Below, piece after piece: positions 32,635-45,026 of a DNA stretch of 64,000 bases. Position 1 is the first letter of the stretch, and each line of letters begins with the position of its first letter. The position numbers and the translations under genes were made by a program. The DNA is from Mycolicibacterium aubagnense (GTDB taxonomy: Bacteria; Actinomycetota; Actinomycetes; Mycobacteriales; Mycobacteriaceae). The notes beneath the pieces are model-generated. The model made no database searches, had not been told where the DNA came from, and saw nothing but the letters and a program-made list of their open reading frames with translations. The stretch lies in NCBI RefSeq assembly GCF_010730955.1, contig NZ_AP022577.1:1054001-1118000 (forward strand), in the 5' to 3' direction.

Positions 32635-34667
32635 CACGCGACTTCCTGTCCTGTTGTGGCGCGCGGCTTCTTGCGTGCGCCGATCTCGCCGCTGGCCTCC
32701 CAGCGCGCCCGCTCCTCGCCCCGGGCAGTGGTCATCCGCTGCCGCACCGCGGCGATATCTTCGGCCTCACGCGACAGGAAGTCCAGATAGTCCACGATGC
32801 GGAATTCGCCATCGGTGATGTCCACGGTGCCGCGCCCGGCGGCGACATCTGCGCGCAGATCGCTCAGTTCCTCGGAGGACACCGGATACCACGACACCTG
32901 GTCGAAGAACCGCAGCAGCCACGGATGTTGGGGCTCGAAACCCGGTGCCGACAGCGGGAACCGGTGGTTCCACACCTGGGTCGTACGGCCCATCAGCTGG
33001 TAACCGCCCGGGCCTTCCATACCGTAGATGCAGAGGTAGGCACCCCCGATCCCGACCGCGTTCTCCGGTGTCCAGGTGCGGGCCGGGTTGTACTTGGTGG
33101 TGACCACCCGGTGCCGCGGATCGACCGGTGTGGCGACAGGGGCGCCCAGGTAGACATCGCCCAGGCCGAGCACGAGATAGCTTGCCGCGTGGACGATGTC
33201 GAACACTTCCTGCTGCGTCTGCAGGCCGTTCATCCGCCGGATGAACTCGATGTTGCTCGGGCACCACGGGGCGTCGTCGCGCACGCCATTGCGGTACCGG
33301 TCGATGGCCAGCCGGATGGTGGGGTCGTCCCAGCTGAGCGGCAGCCGGACGGAGCGACTGGGCAGCACCAACTGATCAACGGGCCCGAGCGCGGACTCGA
33401 TGTCGAGCACGAACGCCGTCATCGTCTGGTGGTCGGTGAGCGCGGCGTCGAACTTGACCTGCAGCGAACGGATTCCGGGCGTCAGGTCGATGATCCCGCG
33501 GGGCCGGTGCGCCTCGATCGCGGTGTGCAGCGCGTGCACCCGCGCCCGCAGCACCAGATCCAGCGTCATCGTGCCGTATTCGACCAGGAGATTGTCGTCG
33601 CCACTGCGGCGCAACGTCATTGAGGTCGTGCCGTCCCCGGTGACGCCACGGTGCAGCACACCGTCGTCGCCGTCGCCGCGCGGGCTCCGCACCACCGGCG
33701 ACGCCGCCCGCCGCGACGTGCCAAGGGCCGCCAACGGCGCCGCGGCGCTGGCCCGCACCGGAACGAAGCGGACCCGGTCGCCGGGGGTGAGCTGCCCGAG
33801 CTTCCAGCGGTCCGCGGACGTCACCGTCACCGGGCACACGAATCCACCGAGGCTGGGGCCGTCCGGACCGAGCAGGATCGGGGTGTCTCCGGTGAAGTCC
33901 AGTGCGCCAACCGAATACGGAGTGTCGTGGATGTTGGACGGATGCAGTCCGGCCTCACCGCCGTCCGGTCTGGCCCACTGCGGCTTCGGCCCGACCAGGC
34001 GGACACCGGTGCGGTCGAGGTTGTGGTCCACCAAATAAGTTGCCTCGTAGAGGGTTTCGATATCTGCGCGGGTGAAGAACTCGGGCGCACCATGCGGTCC
34101 TTCGGTGACCGCCAGCCGCCATTCGTGGCCGATCGAGGGGACCTCCTCATCGGTGAGCCGGCGCGGACGGCCCACGGCGGCCCCCAGATCGAGGCGGTCA
34201 CCGGCGGCCAGGGCCCGACCACCCGCGCCGAACTTCCCGAGCGTGAACGTCGAACGCGAGCCGAGGTAGGCCTCGGCCTCGATGCCACCGGCCACTGCGA
34301 TGTAGATGCGCATCCCGACGCCCTGGACCGCGCCGATCTCGAGCACGCCGCCCTCCGGGACCGCGATGGGCGCCCATTGCCGCGCCGGCACCCCGTCGAG
34401 GGTCACCGATACCGGGGCACCGGTGACGCAGACGACGGTCGCCTCGTCGAATCCCAGTGTCGGGCCGGCCATCGTCGCCTCCAGGCCGGGCGCCCCTTCG
34501 GCGTTACCGACCGCGAGGTTGGCCAGCCGCAGCGACAGGTCATCCATCGGTCCTGACGGGGGCACGCCCACCTGCCAGTAGCCGATGCGGCCCGGCCAGT
34601 CCTGCACGGTGGTGCTCGGTCCCGACCGCAGCACGGTGATGGGGGGCTCGGTCATCGATGGCGCCAT
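32634..34667 (-). CDS. Urea/guanidine-carboxylase-type carboxyltransferase without biotin domains (KipA-KipI-like)
   Basis: A 677-residue protein holding the two AHS domains that form the carboxyltransferase of urea carboxylase: an AHS2/KipA-like part (residues about 5-310; VQDWPGRIGYWQVGVPPSGP, GGFVCPVTVTSADRWKLGQL) and an AHS1/KipI-like part (about 340-600; LTPGIRSLQVKFD, GLGDVYLGAPVATPVDPRHR, GGYQLMGRT). Full-length enzymes also carry a biotin carboxylase (N-terminal) and a biotin carrier domain (C-terminal); neither is here or in the neighbouring genes. Start at 34667 chosen for AGGAG eight nt upstream. In the operon after two DUF1989 genes. It may need biotin subunits made elsewhere. Confidence 0.82.
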   Translation of the reverse strand: MAPSMTEPPITVLRSGPSTTVQDWPGRIGYWQVGVPPSGPMDDLSLRLANLAVGNAEGAPGLEATMAGPTLGFDEATVVCVTGAPVSVTLDGVPARQWAPIAVPEGGVLEIGAVQGVGMRIYIAVAGGIEAEAYLGSRSTFTLGKFGAGGRALAAGDRLDLGAAVGRPRRLTDEEVPSIGHEWRLAVTEGPHGAPEFFTRADIETLYEATYLVDHNLDRTGVRLVGPKPQWARPDGGEAGLHPSNIHDTPYSVGALDFTGDTPILLGPDGPSLGGFVCPVTVTSADRWKLGQLTPGDRVRFVPVRASAAAPLAALGTSRRAASPVVRSPRGDGDDGVLHRGVTGDGTTSMTLRRSGDDNLLVEYGTMTLDLVLRARVHALHTAIEAHRPRGIIDLTPGIRSLQVKFDAALTDHQTMTAFVLDIESALGPVDQLVLPSRSVRLPLSWDDPTIRLAIDRYRNGVRDDAPWCPSNIEFIRRMNGLQTQQEVFDIVHAASYLVLGLGDVYLGAPVATPVDPRHRVVTTKYNPARTWTPENAVGIGGAYLCIYGMEGPGGYQLMGRTTQVWNHRFPLSAPGFEPQHPWLLRFFDQVSWYPVSSEELSDLRADVAAGRGTVDITDGEFRIVDYLDFLSREAEDIAAVRQRMTTARGEERARWEASGEIGARKKPRATTGQEVA

Positions 34668-34708
34668 GCGGGTACTCCTCTGCTCAACGCTTTGTGTCAG
34701 AACGTGAA

Positions 34709-35356
34709 TCAGGACGGGCGGGTGACGATCATCCGTACGGGCGTCGGATCGAAGCCGTTGCACGGGTTGTTGATCTGCGGACAGTTCGACACCAACACGA
34801 GGACGTCGGTATCGGCGCGCAGTGCCACCCGCAGACCCGGCGCCGACAAACCGTCGACGATCCCGAGGGTGCCGTCGGCTTCCACCGGCACGTTCATGAA
34901 GAAGTTGAGATTCGGTGCCAGATCGCGCTTTCCGAGGCCGTATCGCGCGCCTTCGATGAGGAAGTTCTCCACGCAGGCGTGCTGGTGCCGGGTGTGGTGG
35001 CCGTAGCGCAGCGTGTTGGATTCCTGCGAGCAGGCGCCACCAACGGTGTCGTGGTTGCCCACCTCGTCCGCCACGACGGTCATCAGCGCCTCACCGTCGC
35101 TGTCCCGCAGCACCGTTCCGGTGCTGACGAACAATGACCGCTGCGCCGTGATGGTGGTCTGCGCACTGTAGCGCCGGGACGTGTCGTGCGCCCCGTAGAT
35201 CAGCGTGTCGACGGCCTGGTTGCCGTGCAGGTCGACGATCGTCAGGACGTCGCCTGCCGTGATGATCGCCGACCAGGGTCCGCGGGCATCGACGATCTCG
35301 TCGAGGATCGTCGTGCCGGACACCAGCGCGGGGACCGGGTCGATGGCAGTACTCAT
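34709..35356 (-). CDS. Urea-carboxylase-associated protein 2 (DUF1989; CgdB-type carboxyguanidine deiminase subunit)
   Basis: A 215-residue DUF1989 protein with the family blocks VDLHGNQAVDTLIYGA, ADEVGNHDTVGGACSQESN and SNCPQINNPCNGFDPTPVRM. In recent work proteins of this pair form carboxyguanidine deiminase (CgdAB), which releases ammonia from carboxyguanidine to give allophanate. Its partner overlaps it upstream by 4 bp. Assignment of subunit A or B is by order and memory. Confidence 0.82.
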   Translation of the reverse strand: MSTAIDPVPALVSGTTILDEIVDARGPWSAIITAGDVLTIVDLHGNQAVDTLIYGAHDTSRRYSAQTTITAQRSLFVSTGTVLRDSDGEALMTVVADEVGNHDTVGGACSQESNTLRYGHHTRHQHACVENFLIEGARYGLGKRDLAPNLNFFMNVPVEADGTLGIVDGLSAPGLRVALRADTDVLVLVSNCPQINNPCNGFDPTPVRMIVTRPS

Positions 35357-36222
35357 GCGGGGACTCCTTCGGTGAGATGCAGTGCGCTCCAGACGTCTTC
35401 GGTGTTGCGATGGGCGCGTTCGTACTCGGGTCCGATCGTCTCGGCGCGAGCGGCCAGGTCGGCGAGATCGTCGGGCGCCGACCAGGCGAGCACCTCCAGA
35501 TCGGACGTGGTGAAGCGTGGCTCCGGGTCCAGTGGGTGAGCCGTGTTGGCGATCGCCACGATCACCGGCAGGTGCACGATCAGTTCGACTGCCGTGCCGG
35601 GGCCGGCTGAACCCGTCGACACCAGTTTGCCCTCGTCGTCGACACGGACGCCGTGGAAGAACGACACCCCGGGTGCGACGTCACGCGGGCCCAGGCCGTG
35701 TTTGAGGGCGGCCAGCACCAGCAGCTCCCGGCCGGCCGGGCTGTCCGAGTGCGCGGTGCCGGCGCCGTAGCGGGCTTCGTTCTGGGCGCGGGTTGTCGTG
35801 CCGCACAGTGCATCGTGGTGAGCCGAGGTGTCGGCGACGATGGTCGCCAGGACCCGCCCCTGGTCATCGAGCAGTGGATGGCCGGTACCGAGGTATGCCT
35901 GCCACGGCACCTTGACGGTGTCGGCGGTGTTGAGCCGCTCCCAGGGGGCGTCGGCGCGCCACAGCAGCAGGTGCGCGCAGGCGCGACCGTCGAGGTCGGT
36001 GAGCCGCAACCGCGTTCCGCGGGCCAGCACCTTACTGGTGTAGCGACCGCCCGGCACCGTCTCGGCCCAGGTGAGCCGGGCGGCGTCGACACCGGCCGGC
36101 GGCGACGGCCACTGTGATGCCGGTACGACGGGCATGGCTGCCGCCTGGATGCCGGCCTGGGCGCGGGCGTGCGCGCGGGCGGCTGCGGTGGTCGAGGTGG
36201 TCGAGGTGGACGAAGAACTCAT
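35353..36222 (-). CDS. Urea-carboxylase-associated protein 1 (DUF1989; CgdA-type carboxyguanidine deiminase subunit)
   Basis: A 289-residue DUF1989 protein. A low-complexity N-terminus (Ser/Thr then Ala/Arg-rich, residues 1-30) precedes the conserved part: LRLTDLDGRACAHLLLW, PLLDDQGRVLATIVADTSAHHD, ALCGTTTRAQNEARYG, SFFHGVRVDDEG. With the overlapping UAAP2 it should form the heteromeric deiminase of the guanidine route. The start at 36222 has AAAGGA five nt upstream; the frame is open to 36312 without family-like sequence. It follows the permease gene by 34 bp. Confidence 0.82.
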   Translation of the reverse strand: MSSSSTSTTSTTAAARAHARAQAGIQAAAMPVVPASQWPSPPAGVDAARLTWAETVPGGRYTSKVLARGTRLRLTDLDGRACAHLLLWRADAPWERLNTADTVKVPWQAYLGTGHPLLDDQGRVLATIVADTSAHHDALCGTTTRAQNEARYGAGTAHSDSPAGRELLVLAALKHGLGPRDVAPGVSFFHGVRVDDEGKLVSTGSAGPGTAVELIVHLPVIVAIANTAHPLDPEPRFTTSDLEVLAWSAPDDLADLAARAETIGPEYERAHRNTEDVWSALHLTEGVPA

Positions 36223-36256
36223 GAGAATCCTTTCGGCAGTGGCTGGTTGGCGGGGG

Positions 36257-37765
36257 TCAGAGTGATCCGACGGGACGTGGGTGCTCCTTGCGGTACGGGA
36301 AGCACAGGGCACCGAGCGCGACGATGGCGACGATGGTGAACGGCCCGGCCCACACCAGTAGCGGCATGGCGCCCGTCGGGTCGTAGATTTCCGGCCGTGG
36401 CCAGGCCAGGTTGATCACCATCGCCGCGCCGTAGACCACGGCGAACACGTTGACCGGCAGACCCCAGCGGCCCAGCGAGAAGAGTGGCCGACCGCCGGCG
36501 TCGGTAACCGATGCGTCCCAGCGCATTCCGCGGAGGCGGTGCGCCAGGAGCGGCGCAGTCACCAGCAGGTAGGCGATGTAGATCGCGATGATGCAGACGC
36601 TTGCGAGAGTCGCGAAGATGGCGGAGTTGCCGACGTTCACCAAGAGCACACCGACACACGCGACACCGACCACGACCGCCGGCGGAATGGGCGTCCCGGT
36701 AGCCGGATTCACGCGGGACAGGACCGACGAGAACGGCAATCGATGATCGCGCGCCATCGAGAACATCAGGCGGGTGGCCGCGGTCTGAATTGCCAAGGTG
36801 CAGATGAAGATTGCGATCGCCACGTCGACGAGGAGCAAGGTGCCCCACGGCGACGACAGCACCGCGCCCAGCACGTAGGGCAGGCCCTCCGTCGCGAGGC
36901 GACCGTCGGTCAGGCTCGGTGCCGCCATCAGTGCGCCGATGATCATCAGACCACCGCCGAGCGCAGACACGGTGAGCGCCGACCGGATGGTGCGCGGCGC
37001 AACCCGACGGGCGTCGCGCGTCTCCTCCGCGAGTTCACCGGCCGAACCGAATCCGACCATGACGTACGCGGCCATCAGACCGGAGGCGATCCAGGCCCAG
37101 CCGTAGCCGGAACCCGTTGCCCCGGTGTCGAACACGACCTGAGGACCACGCTGCGCATGGGTGAAGAACACCCCGACGACCGCGATGACACCCACGATCT
37201 CGCAGCAGACACCGATCGTCGCGACCCGCGACATCCAGCGCACCCCGATGCAGTTGATCGTGGTGGTGATGACCAGCAGCGCGGTACCCAGTAGCACGGC
37301 ATTGGCGGCTCCGTCCGCGGACGTGAGCGCGGTGTCGGTGCCGATGATCTGGAATCCCGACCACACCGCCGGCAGCACCACCTGCAGTGCGATGGCCGCG
37401 GCGGAGGCCGTGATGATCTGGGCGACAATCATGAACCAGCCACCGAACCAGCCGACCACCTCACCGCCGAGGCGGCGGGCCCACTGGTAGATGGCCCCCG
37501 AGATCGGGTAACGGGCCGCGAGTTCAGCGAAGCACAGGGCCACCGCGAACTGTCCGATGAACACCACCGGCCAGGTCCAGAAGAACGCCGGACCGCCGAA
37601 GCTGTATCCGAGGCCGAACAATTGGAAGATCGTGGTCAGGATGGAGACGAACGAGAAGCCGGCCGCGAACGAGGCGAACTTGCCCAGCGAGCGGTGCAGC
37701 TGTTGGTCGTAGCCGAAACCGGCGAGATCGTCGTGATCCGCCGGTGACGTGTTGGTCAATGTCAT
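36257..37765 (-). CDS. APC-superfamily permease of the guanidine/urea-type operon
   Basis: A 502-residue amino-acid/polyamine/organocation transporter with about twelve hydrophobic helices; the first helices contain FAAGFSFVSILTTIFQLFGLGY and FAELAARYPISGAIYQWARRLGG, typical of the APC fold. Its C-terminus is short and hydrophilic. As the first gene of an operon with DUF1989 proteins and allophanate hydrolase, it probably imports guanidine, urea or a related amide; this is inference. The ATG at 37765 follows a weak GGGAT; a palindrome and a TTGACA lie upstream. Confidence 0.85.
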   Translation of the reverse strand: MTLTNTSPADHDDLAGFGYDQQLHRSLGKFASFAAGFSFVSILTTIFQLFGLGYSFGGPAFFWTWPVVFIGQFAVALCFAELAARYPISGAIYQWARRLGGEVVGWFGGWFMIVAQIITASAAAIALQVVLPAVWSGFQIIGTDTALTSADGAANAVLLGTALLVITTTINCIGVRWMSRVATIGVCCEIVGVIAVVGVFFTHAQRGPQVVFDTGATGSGYGWAWIASGLMAAYVMVGFGSAGELAEETRDARRVAPRTIRSALTVSALGGGLMIIGALMAAPSLTDGRLATEGLPYVLGAVLSSPWGTLLLVDVAIAIFICTLAIQTAATRLMFSMARDHRLPFSSVLSRVNPATGTPIPPAVVVGVACVGVLLVNVGNSAIFATLASVCIIAIYIAYLLVTAPLLAHRLRGMRWDASVTDAGGRPLFSLGRWGLPVNVFAVVYGAAMVINLAWPRPEIYDPTGAMPLLVWAGPFTIVAIVALGALCFPYRKEHPRPVGSL

Positions 37766-37794
37766 CCGATCCCGATTCTGCAGAGGCGCAATAC

Positions 37795-37808
37795 CTGTCA
37801 ACTGACAG
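37795..37808. promoter_or_regulatory. Palindrome (CTGTCA-N2-TGACAG) overlapping a TTGACA element
   Basis: A perfect 6-2-6 inverted repeat, 30 bp upstream of the permease start and 120 bp from the divergent TetR gene. On the minus strand its right half supplies TTGACA, a good -35 box for the permease promoter. Binding by the neighbouring TetR regulator would block that promoter; a plausible operator but unproven. Confidence 0.55.
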
Positions 37809-37928
37809 AATTAATGGGAAGCGTGACGCAGATGGGTCACCGAAGTTTCCGACGTGGGTCGCGATGTAACAGTTGGGTTTCACGCGAGGCGGCGCTGCGC
37901 GGATGACCGCAGGTGGCACAGTAGTGGC

Positions 37929-38636
37929 ATGAGCCGTCCCGGCCGTCCCCGTCATCGCGATGCCCTACGCCCCGGCAGTACCGCCGTCGAGCAGATTCTC
38001 GATGCCGCCGGAGAACTGTTCGTGACCCAGGGCTTCACGGTGACCTCGACACGGTCCATCGCCGAGGCGGTCGGCATCCGTCAGGCCTCGCTGTACCACC
38101 ATTTCCCCAACAAGGAAGCCATCCTCGAAGCACTGCTCGATGCGACGGTGGTGCCGTCGCTGGAGTTCGCGAGGCGCGTGACGCGGTCGGTGGACGATCC
38201 GAAGGCGGCGCTGTGGGCAGTGACGGCCGGTGACGCGGCCAATCTGCTGTCGGTGCCATGGAACCTGGGCCGGCTCTATCTGTTGCCGGAGGTCGACGGC
38301 ATCGAGGGCTTCCACCGCCGGCGCCGCGAGTTACACGCCGTGTACCGCGAACTGGCGATCAACGCCGTTGGCGGCCGCGACGAATTCCGCTGCGGCCTGC
38401 CGGTGCGCCTGACCGAGACGGTCATCGCGCAGCGTGTCGACGACCCGGACATCACCGGTGACGAAGTGGCCGGTGAAAAGGTGGCAGAGGCCATCGCCGA
38501 TGCCGCACTACGAGTGCTCGGGGTCGACGTCGACGAGGCTCTGCGAACCGAAGGCCGCGCTCTGGTCGAGCAGCACCTGCTCGAGCCGAGTCAGGACTCG
38601 GGGGCGAGCAGGAGGTCGGCGTCGAAACAGCTGTGA
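37929..38636 (+). CDS. TetR-family transcriptional regulator
   Basis: A 235-residue regulator with a TetR helix-turn-helix in the first 60 residues ([40 protein letters not shown]) and a variable ligand domain. The start at 37929 ([10 protein letters not shown]) precedes a basic N-terminal arm. It is divergent from the permease operon, the usual place for its local repressor. Its last 15 codons overlap the end of hisI on the other strand by 46 bp, and the C-terminal tail ([15 protein letters not shown]) is therefore antisense to hisI. Confidence 0.88.
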   Translation: MSRPGRPRHRDALRPGSTAVEQILDAAGELFVTQGFTVTSTRSIAEAVGIRQASLYHHFPNKEAILEALLDATVVPSLEFARRVTRSVDDPKAALWAVTAGDAANLLSVPWNLGRLYLLPEVDGIEGFHRRRRELHAVYRELAINAVGGRDEFRCGLPVRLTETVIAQRVDDPDITGDEVAGEKVAEAIADAALRVLGVDVDEALRTEGRALVEQHLLEPSQDSGASRRSASKQL

Positions 38637-38935
38637 TCACCGGTGTGACACGCACCGCCCACCTGATCGACCTCGAGCAGCACGGCGTCGCCGTCACAGT
38701 CCAACCGCACCGAGTGCACGTGCTGGGTGTGACCCGACGTCAGGCCCTTGACCCACTGCTGTCCGCGAGAGCGCGAAAAGTACGTCGCTTCACGGGTTTC
38801 CAGGGTGCGGGCCAGCGCGTCGTCGTCCATCCAGGCGATCATCAAGACGTCGCCGGTGCCCCGCTGCTGCACCACGGCCGTGAACAGCCCGGCCTCGTTG
38901 CGCTTGATGCGCGCGGCGATATTCGGATCGAGCAT
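38591..38935 (-). CDS. hisI: Phosphoribosyl-AMP cyclohydrolase
   Basis: HisI opens the adenine ring of phosphoribosyl-AMP in step 3 of histidine synthesis. The 114-residue protein has the metal-binding and active-site blocks [51 protein letters not shown] and [12 protein letters not shown]. The ATG at 38935 ([17 protein letters not shown]) matches mycobacterial HisI; a TTG at 38962 is open but less likely. It follows hisF by 31 bp and is the last his gene before the accessory block. Confidence 0.95.
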   Translation of the reverse strand: MLDPNIAARIKRNEAGLFTAVVQQRGTGDVLMIAWMDDDALARTLETREATYFSRSRGQQWVKGLTSGHTQHVHSVRLDCDGDAVLLEVDQVGGACHTGDHSCFDADLLLAPES

Positions 38936-38966
38936 CAGCAGTGTTCTCCGCTCTTCGCGCAAGCGC

Positions 38967-39740
38967 TCATCGCACCGTGATCCCCTCGGCCGCCATCGCC
39001 GCCTTCACCTGACCGATGGTCAGCTCGCGGAAGTGGAACACGCTCGCGGCCAGCACCGCGTCGGCACCGGCCTGCACCGCCGGCGCGAAGTGGTCGACGG
39101 CGCCGGCTCCCCCACTGGCGATCACCGGCACGCTCACCGCGGCGCGGACCGCGCGCAGCATCGCCAGGTCGAACCCGGCTTTGGTGCCATCGGCGTCCAT
39201 GGAGTTCAGCAGGATCTCCCCGACCCCGAGTTCGGCTCCGCGCGTTGCCCATTCGACAGCGTCGATGCCGGTACCGCGACGACCGCCGTGGGTCGTCACT
39301 TCCCAGCCCGAGGGTGTCGGCTCAGAACCTTCCGGCACGGTCCGCGCATCCACCGACAGCACGATGCACTGCGAACCGAACTGACGCGACAGCTCCGACA
39401 GGAGTTCGGGCCGGGCGATGGCCGCGGTGTTGACCGAGACCTTGTCGGCACCCGCCCGGAGCAGGGTGTCGATGTCCTCGACCGAGCGCACACCACCGCC
39501 GACGGTCAGCGGGATGAATACCTGTTCGGCGGTGCGCCGCACCACCTCGAGCATGGTCGAGCGGCCCGACGACGATGCCGTGACGTCCAGGAACGTCAGC
39601 TCGTCGGCACCCTCGGCGTCGTACGCGGCGGCCAGCTCGACGGGATCACCGGCGTCCCTGAGGTTCTCGAAGTTGACGCCCTTGACCACCCGGCCGCCGT
39701 CGACGTCCAGGCACGGGATCACACGGGTTGCGAGACTCAC
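38967..39740 (-). CDS. hisF: Imidazole glycerol phosphate synthase, cyclase subunit
   Basis: HisF uses ammonia from HisH to convert PRFAR into imidazole glycerol phosphate and AICAR. The 257-residue TIM barrel starts [21 protein letters not shown] with the catalytic Asp in PCLDVDGG, and has [26 protein letters not shown] (second catalytic Asp) and [13 protein letters not shown]. The GTG at 39740 overlaps the stop of the inositol-monophosphatase-like gene (GTGA). Confidence 0.96.
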   Translation of the reverse strand: MSLATRVIPCLDVDGGRVVKGVNFENLRDAGDPVELAAAYDAEGADELTFLDVTASSSGRSTMLEVVRRTAEQVFIPLTVGGGVRSVEDIDTLLRAGADKVSVNTAAIARPELLSELSRQFGSQCIVLSVDARTVPEGSEPTPSGWEVTTHGGRRGTGIDAVEWATRGAELGVGEILLNSMDADGTKAGFDLAMLRAVRAAVSVPVIASGGAGAVDHFAPAVQAGADAVLAASVFHFRELTIGQVKAAMAAEGITVR

Positions 39741-40561
39741 AGGTATTCCTCCGGCACGCCAACGGACTTCACGATCTCCAGCATCCTCTCGTGCACGCCG
39801 GGAGCGGCGGCCAGCGCCGACTTGGACTCCACCGTCCAGGGCTCGCCGGCGAGGTCGGTGACGATGCCGCCCGCTGCCCGTACCAGCGCCACGCCCGCGG
39901 CATGGTCCCAGATGTGGTGACCGAAACTGATTGCGCCACCGAGGATGCCGGCGCCGACGTAGGCCAGATCCAGGCCGGTGGCGCCATGCATCCGCACCCG
40001 TGAGCATTCCCGGGTGAGGCTCGACAGGACCGCGTTGCGCCACCGCCCGGGGAATCGGCCCTTCGAATCGATGTTGAAGGTCTGGATGCCGACGATCGAG
40101 TCGGCCAGCGTGGTCGGCGCCAAGGCCGGCAACACCGAATCCCCGTCGCGGACCGGGCCACCCAGCGTCGCGACATACCGCTGGCCCATGAACGGCAGCC
40201 AGGTCAGCCCGGCGACCGGGGTGCCCCGCCACAGCAGGCCGAGCAGGATCGCCGCCATGGGCGAACCGGCGGCATAGTTGAACGTGCCGTCGATCGGGTC
40301 GAGCACCCACACCAGTTCGGAATCGATGGGCTCACCACCGAATTCCTCACCGTGCACACCGATCCCGGTCGCCGATGTCAGTGCCGCGACCACCTGGCGC
40401 TCGATGGCCAGATCGATCTCGGTGGCGAAGTCGTTGCCCTTCTTGCGAACTGCCGCATCGGCCTGGTGCCCGGCGATGAAGGGGGCGACGGCGTCGTCGA
40501 GGATGCCGGTCGCCGTCGCGACCAGCTCTGCCAACCTCGCCGGTTCGATCACTTCACCCAT
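39737..40561 (-). CDS. impA: Inositol monophosphatase family protein (ImpA-like)
   Basis: A 274-residue Mg-dependent phosphatase: HGEEFGG, the metal motif [12 protein letters not shown], and [13 protein letters not shown] with [15 protein letters not shown] at the C-terminal site. The gene sits between hisA and hisF, as impA (Rv1604) does in M. tuberculosis. It could act on inositol phosphate for phosphatidylinositol synthesis or serve as the histidinol-phosphate phosphatase that the his operon otherwise lacks; sequence alone does not decide. Confidence 0.9.
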   Translation of the reverse strand: MGEVIEPARLAELVATATGILDDAVAPFIAGHQADAAVRKKGNDFATEIDLAIERQVVAALTSATGIGVHGEEFGGEPIDSELVWVLDPIDGTFNYAAGSPMAAILLGLLWRGTPVAGLTWLPFMGQRYVATLGGPVRDGDSVLPALAPTTLADSIVGIQTFNIDSKGRFPGRWRNAVLSSLTRECSRVRMHGATGLDLAYVGAGILGGAISFGHHIWDHAAGVALVRAAGGIVTDLAGEPWTVESKSALAAAPGVHERMLEIVKSVGVPEEYL

Positions 40562-41293
40562 CTATCTCACAACGGCCAATGCCTCGGGCAGCGTGAACCG
40601 CTCGGCGTACAAGGCTTTTCCGACGATCGCGCCCTCGACGCCCTGCCCGGTCAACGTGGCGATGGCCCGCAGGTCGTCCAGGCTCGACACGCCGCCCGAC
40701 GCGATGATCGGCGCCTTGGTACGGCCGGCCACGGTGCTCAACAGCTCCAGGTTCGGTCCGGTCAGGGTGCCGTCCTTGGTGACATCGGTGACGACGTAGC
40801 GCGAGCAGCCTTCACCATCAAGGCGTTCCAGCACCTCCCACAGATCGCCGCCGTCGGTCTCCCAGCCACGGCCACGCAGCCGCCAGCTGCCGTTCTCGAA
40901 CTGCACGTCCAGGCCGACCGCCACGCGGTCGCCGTACTCGCCGATGGCCCGCTTGCACCACTCCGGGCTCTCCAGCGCGGCGGTGCCGATGTTCACCCGG
41001 GCGCAGCCGGTGTCCATGGCCGCCTTGAGCGAGGCGTCATCACGGATACCGCCGGAAAGCTCCACGGCCACATCGAGTTTGCCGACCACCTCGGCGAGGA
41101 GTTCGCGGTTGCTGCCCCGGCCGAACGCGGCGTCCAGGTCCACCAGGTGCACCCACTCGGCGCCGTCGCGCTGCCAGGTCTGCGCCGCCTCCAGCGCCGA
41201 ACCGTAATCGGTCTCGCTGCCGGCCTTGCCCTGCACCAGCCGCACCGCCTTGCCGTCGACCACATCAACGGCCGGCAACAAAATCAAACTCAT
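40562..41293 (-). CDS. priA: Phosphoribosyl isomerase A (bifunctional HisA/TrpF)
   Basis: PriA isomerises both ProFAR (histidine) and phosphoribosyl anthranilate (tryptophan), which fits the absence of trpF in the trp operon here. The 243-residue barrel begins [20 protein letters not shown] (catalytic Asp in AVDVVDG), and has [41 protein letters not shown] (second Asp) and [12 protein letters not shown]. The R-rich loop and GRGSN are typical of the actinobacterial PriA group. Its start overlaps hisH by 4 bp. Confidence 0.93.
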   Translation of the reverse strand: MSLILLPAVDVVDGKAVRLVQGKAGSETDYGSALEAAQTWQRDGAEWVHLVDLDAAFGRGSNRELLAEVVGKLDVAVELSGGIRDDASLKAAMDTGCARVNIGTAALESPEWCKRAIGEYGDRVAVGLDVQFENGSWRLRGRGWETDGGDLWEVLERLDGEGCSRYVVTDVTKDGTLTGPNLELLSTVAGRTKAPIIASGGVSSLDDLRAIATLTGQGVEGAIVGKALYAERFTLPEALAVVR

Positions 41294-41903
41294 AGCCCCT
41301 CAACCCAATTCGCCAACAGCGTCGCACCTGCGTCGCCGCTCTTCTCCGGATGAAACTGTGTTGCCGACAACGCGCCGTCCTCGACGGCGGCGATGAACGG
41401 CACATGATGCGTGGCCCACGTGACCTTCGCGTCGGCATGACCACCCCACTGCTGGGCGGCGTAGGAATGCACGAAATAGAACCGGGTACCCGCATCGAGC
41501 CCCTTGAACAGGGTGCTGCCCGCAGCGGCGTCGACGGTGTTCCAGCCCATGTGCGGGATCACCGGCGCATCGAGCCGGGTGACCTCGCCGGGCCACTGCC
41601 CGCAACCCTCGGTCTGGACACCGAACTCCACGCCCTTCGAGAACAGGATCTGCATGCCGACGCACACGCCGAGCACGGGGCGACCCGCGGCGAGACGGTC
41701 GGCAATGATCTGCTCCCCGCCGATCGAACGCAGACCCGTCATGCAGGCCTCGTAGGCACCGACCCCGGGCACCACCAGTCCGTCCGCCGCGGCAGCAGCC
41801 GCGGCGTCAGCAGTCACCACGACGTCAGCACCCACCCGTTCGAGTGCGCGCTGCGCGGATCGAAGATTGCCCGAACCGTAGTCCAGCACCACAAGTTTTT
41901 TGG

Positions 41904-41907
<4 letters not shown>
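41290..41907 (-). CDS. hisH: Imidazole glycerol phosphate synthase, glutamine amidotransferase subunit
   Basis: HisH hydrolyses glutamine and passes ammonia to HisF. The 205-residue class I amidotransferase has the nucleophile Cys in [11 protein letters not shown], the oxyanion region [12 protein letters not shown], and the His-x-Glu pair in TQFHPEKSG. It starts at GTG 41907 in a 4-bp overlap with the hisB stop; the open frame to 42147 runs antisense-like through hisB and is not part of the gene. Confidence 0.95.
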
Positions 41908-44970
<3,063 letters not shown>

Positions 44971-45026
44971 CTGTTCAATTGTCCCTGATCAGTCCAGTTG
45001 ATAAAAATCCACCACGACGTATCGCG

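Noticed and set aside
37766..37928. Guanidine riboswitch (ykkC type) before the permease operon
   Set aside because: I looked on the minus strand for the conserved ykkC sequence blocks and found none; a TetR-type palindrome is present instead.
44971..45026. Histidine leader peptide upstream of hisD
   Set aside because: No short ORF with a run of His codons is present in this gap.
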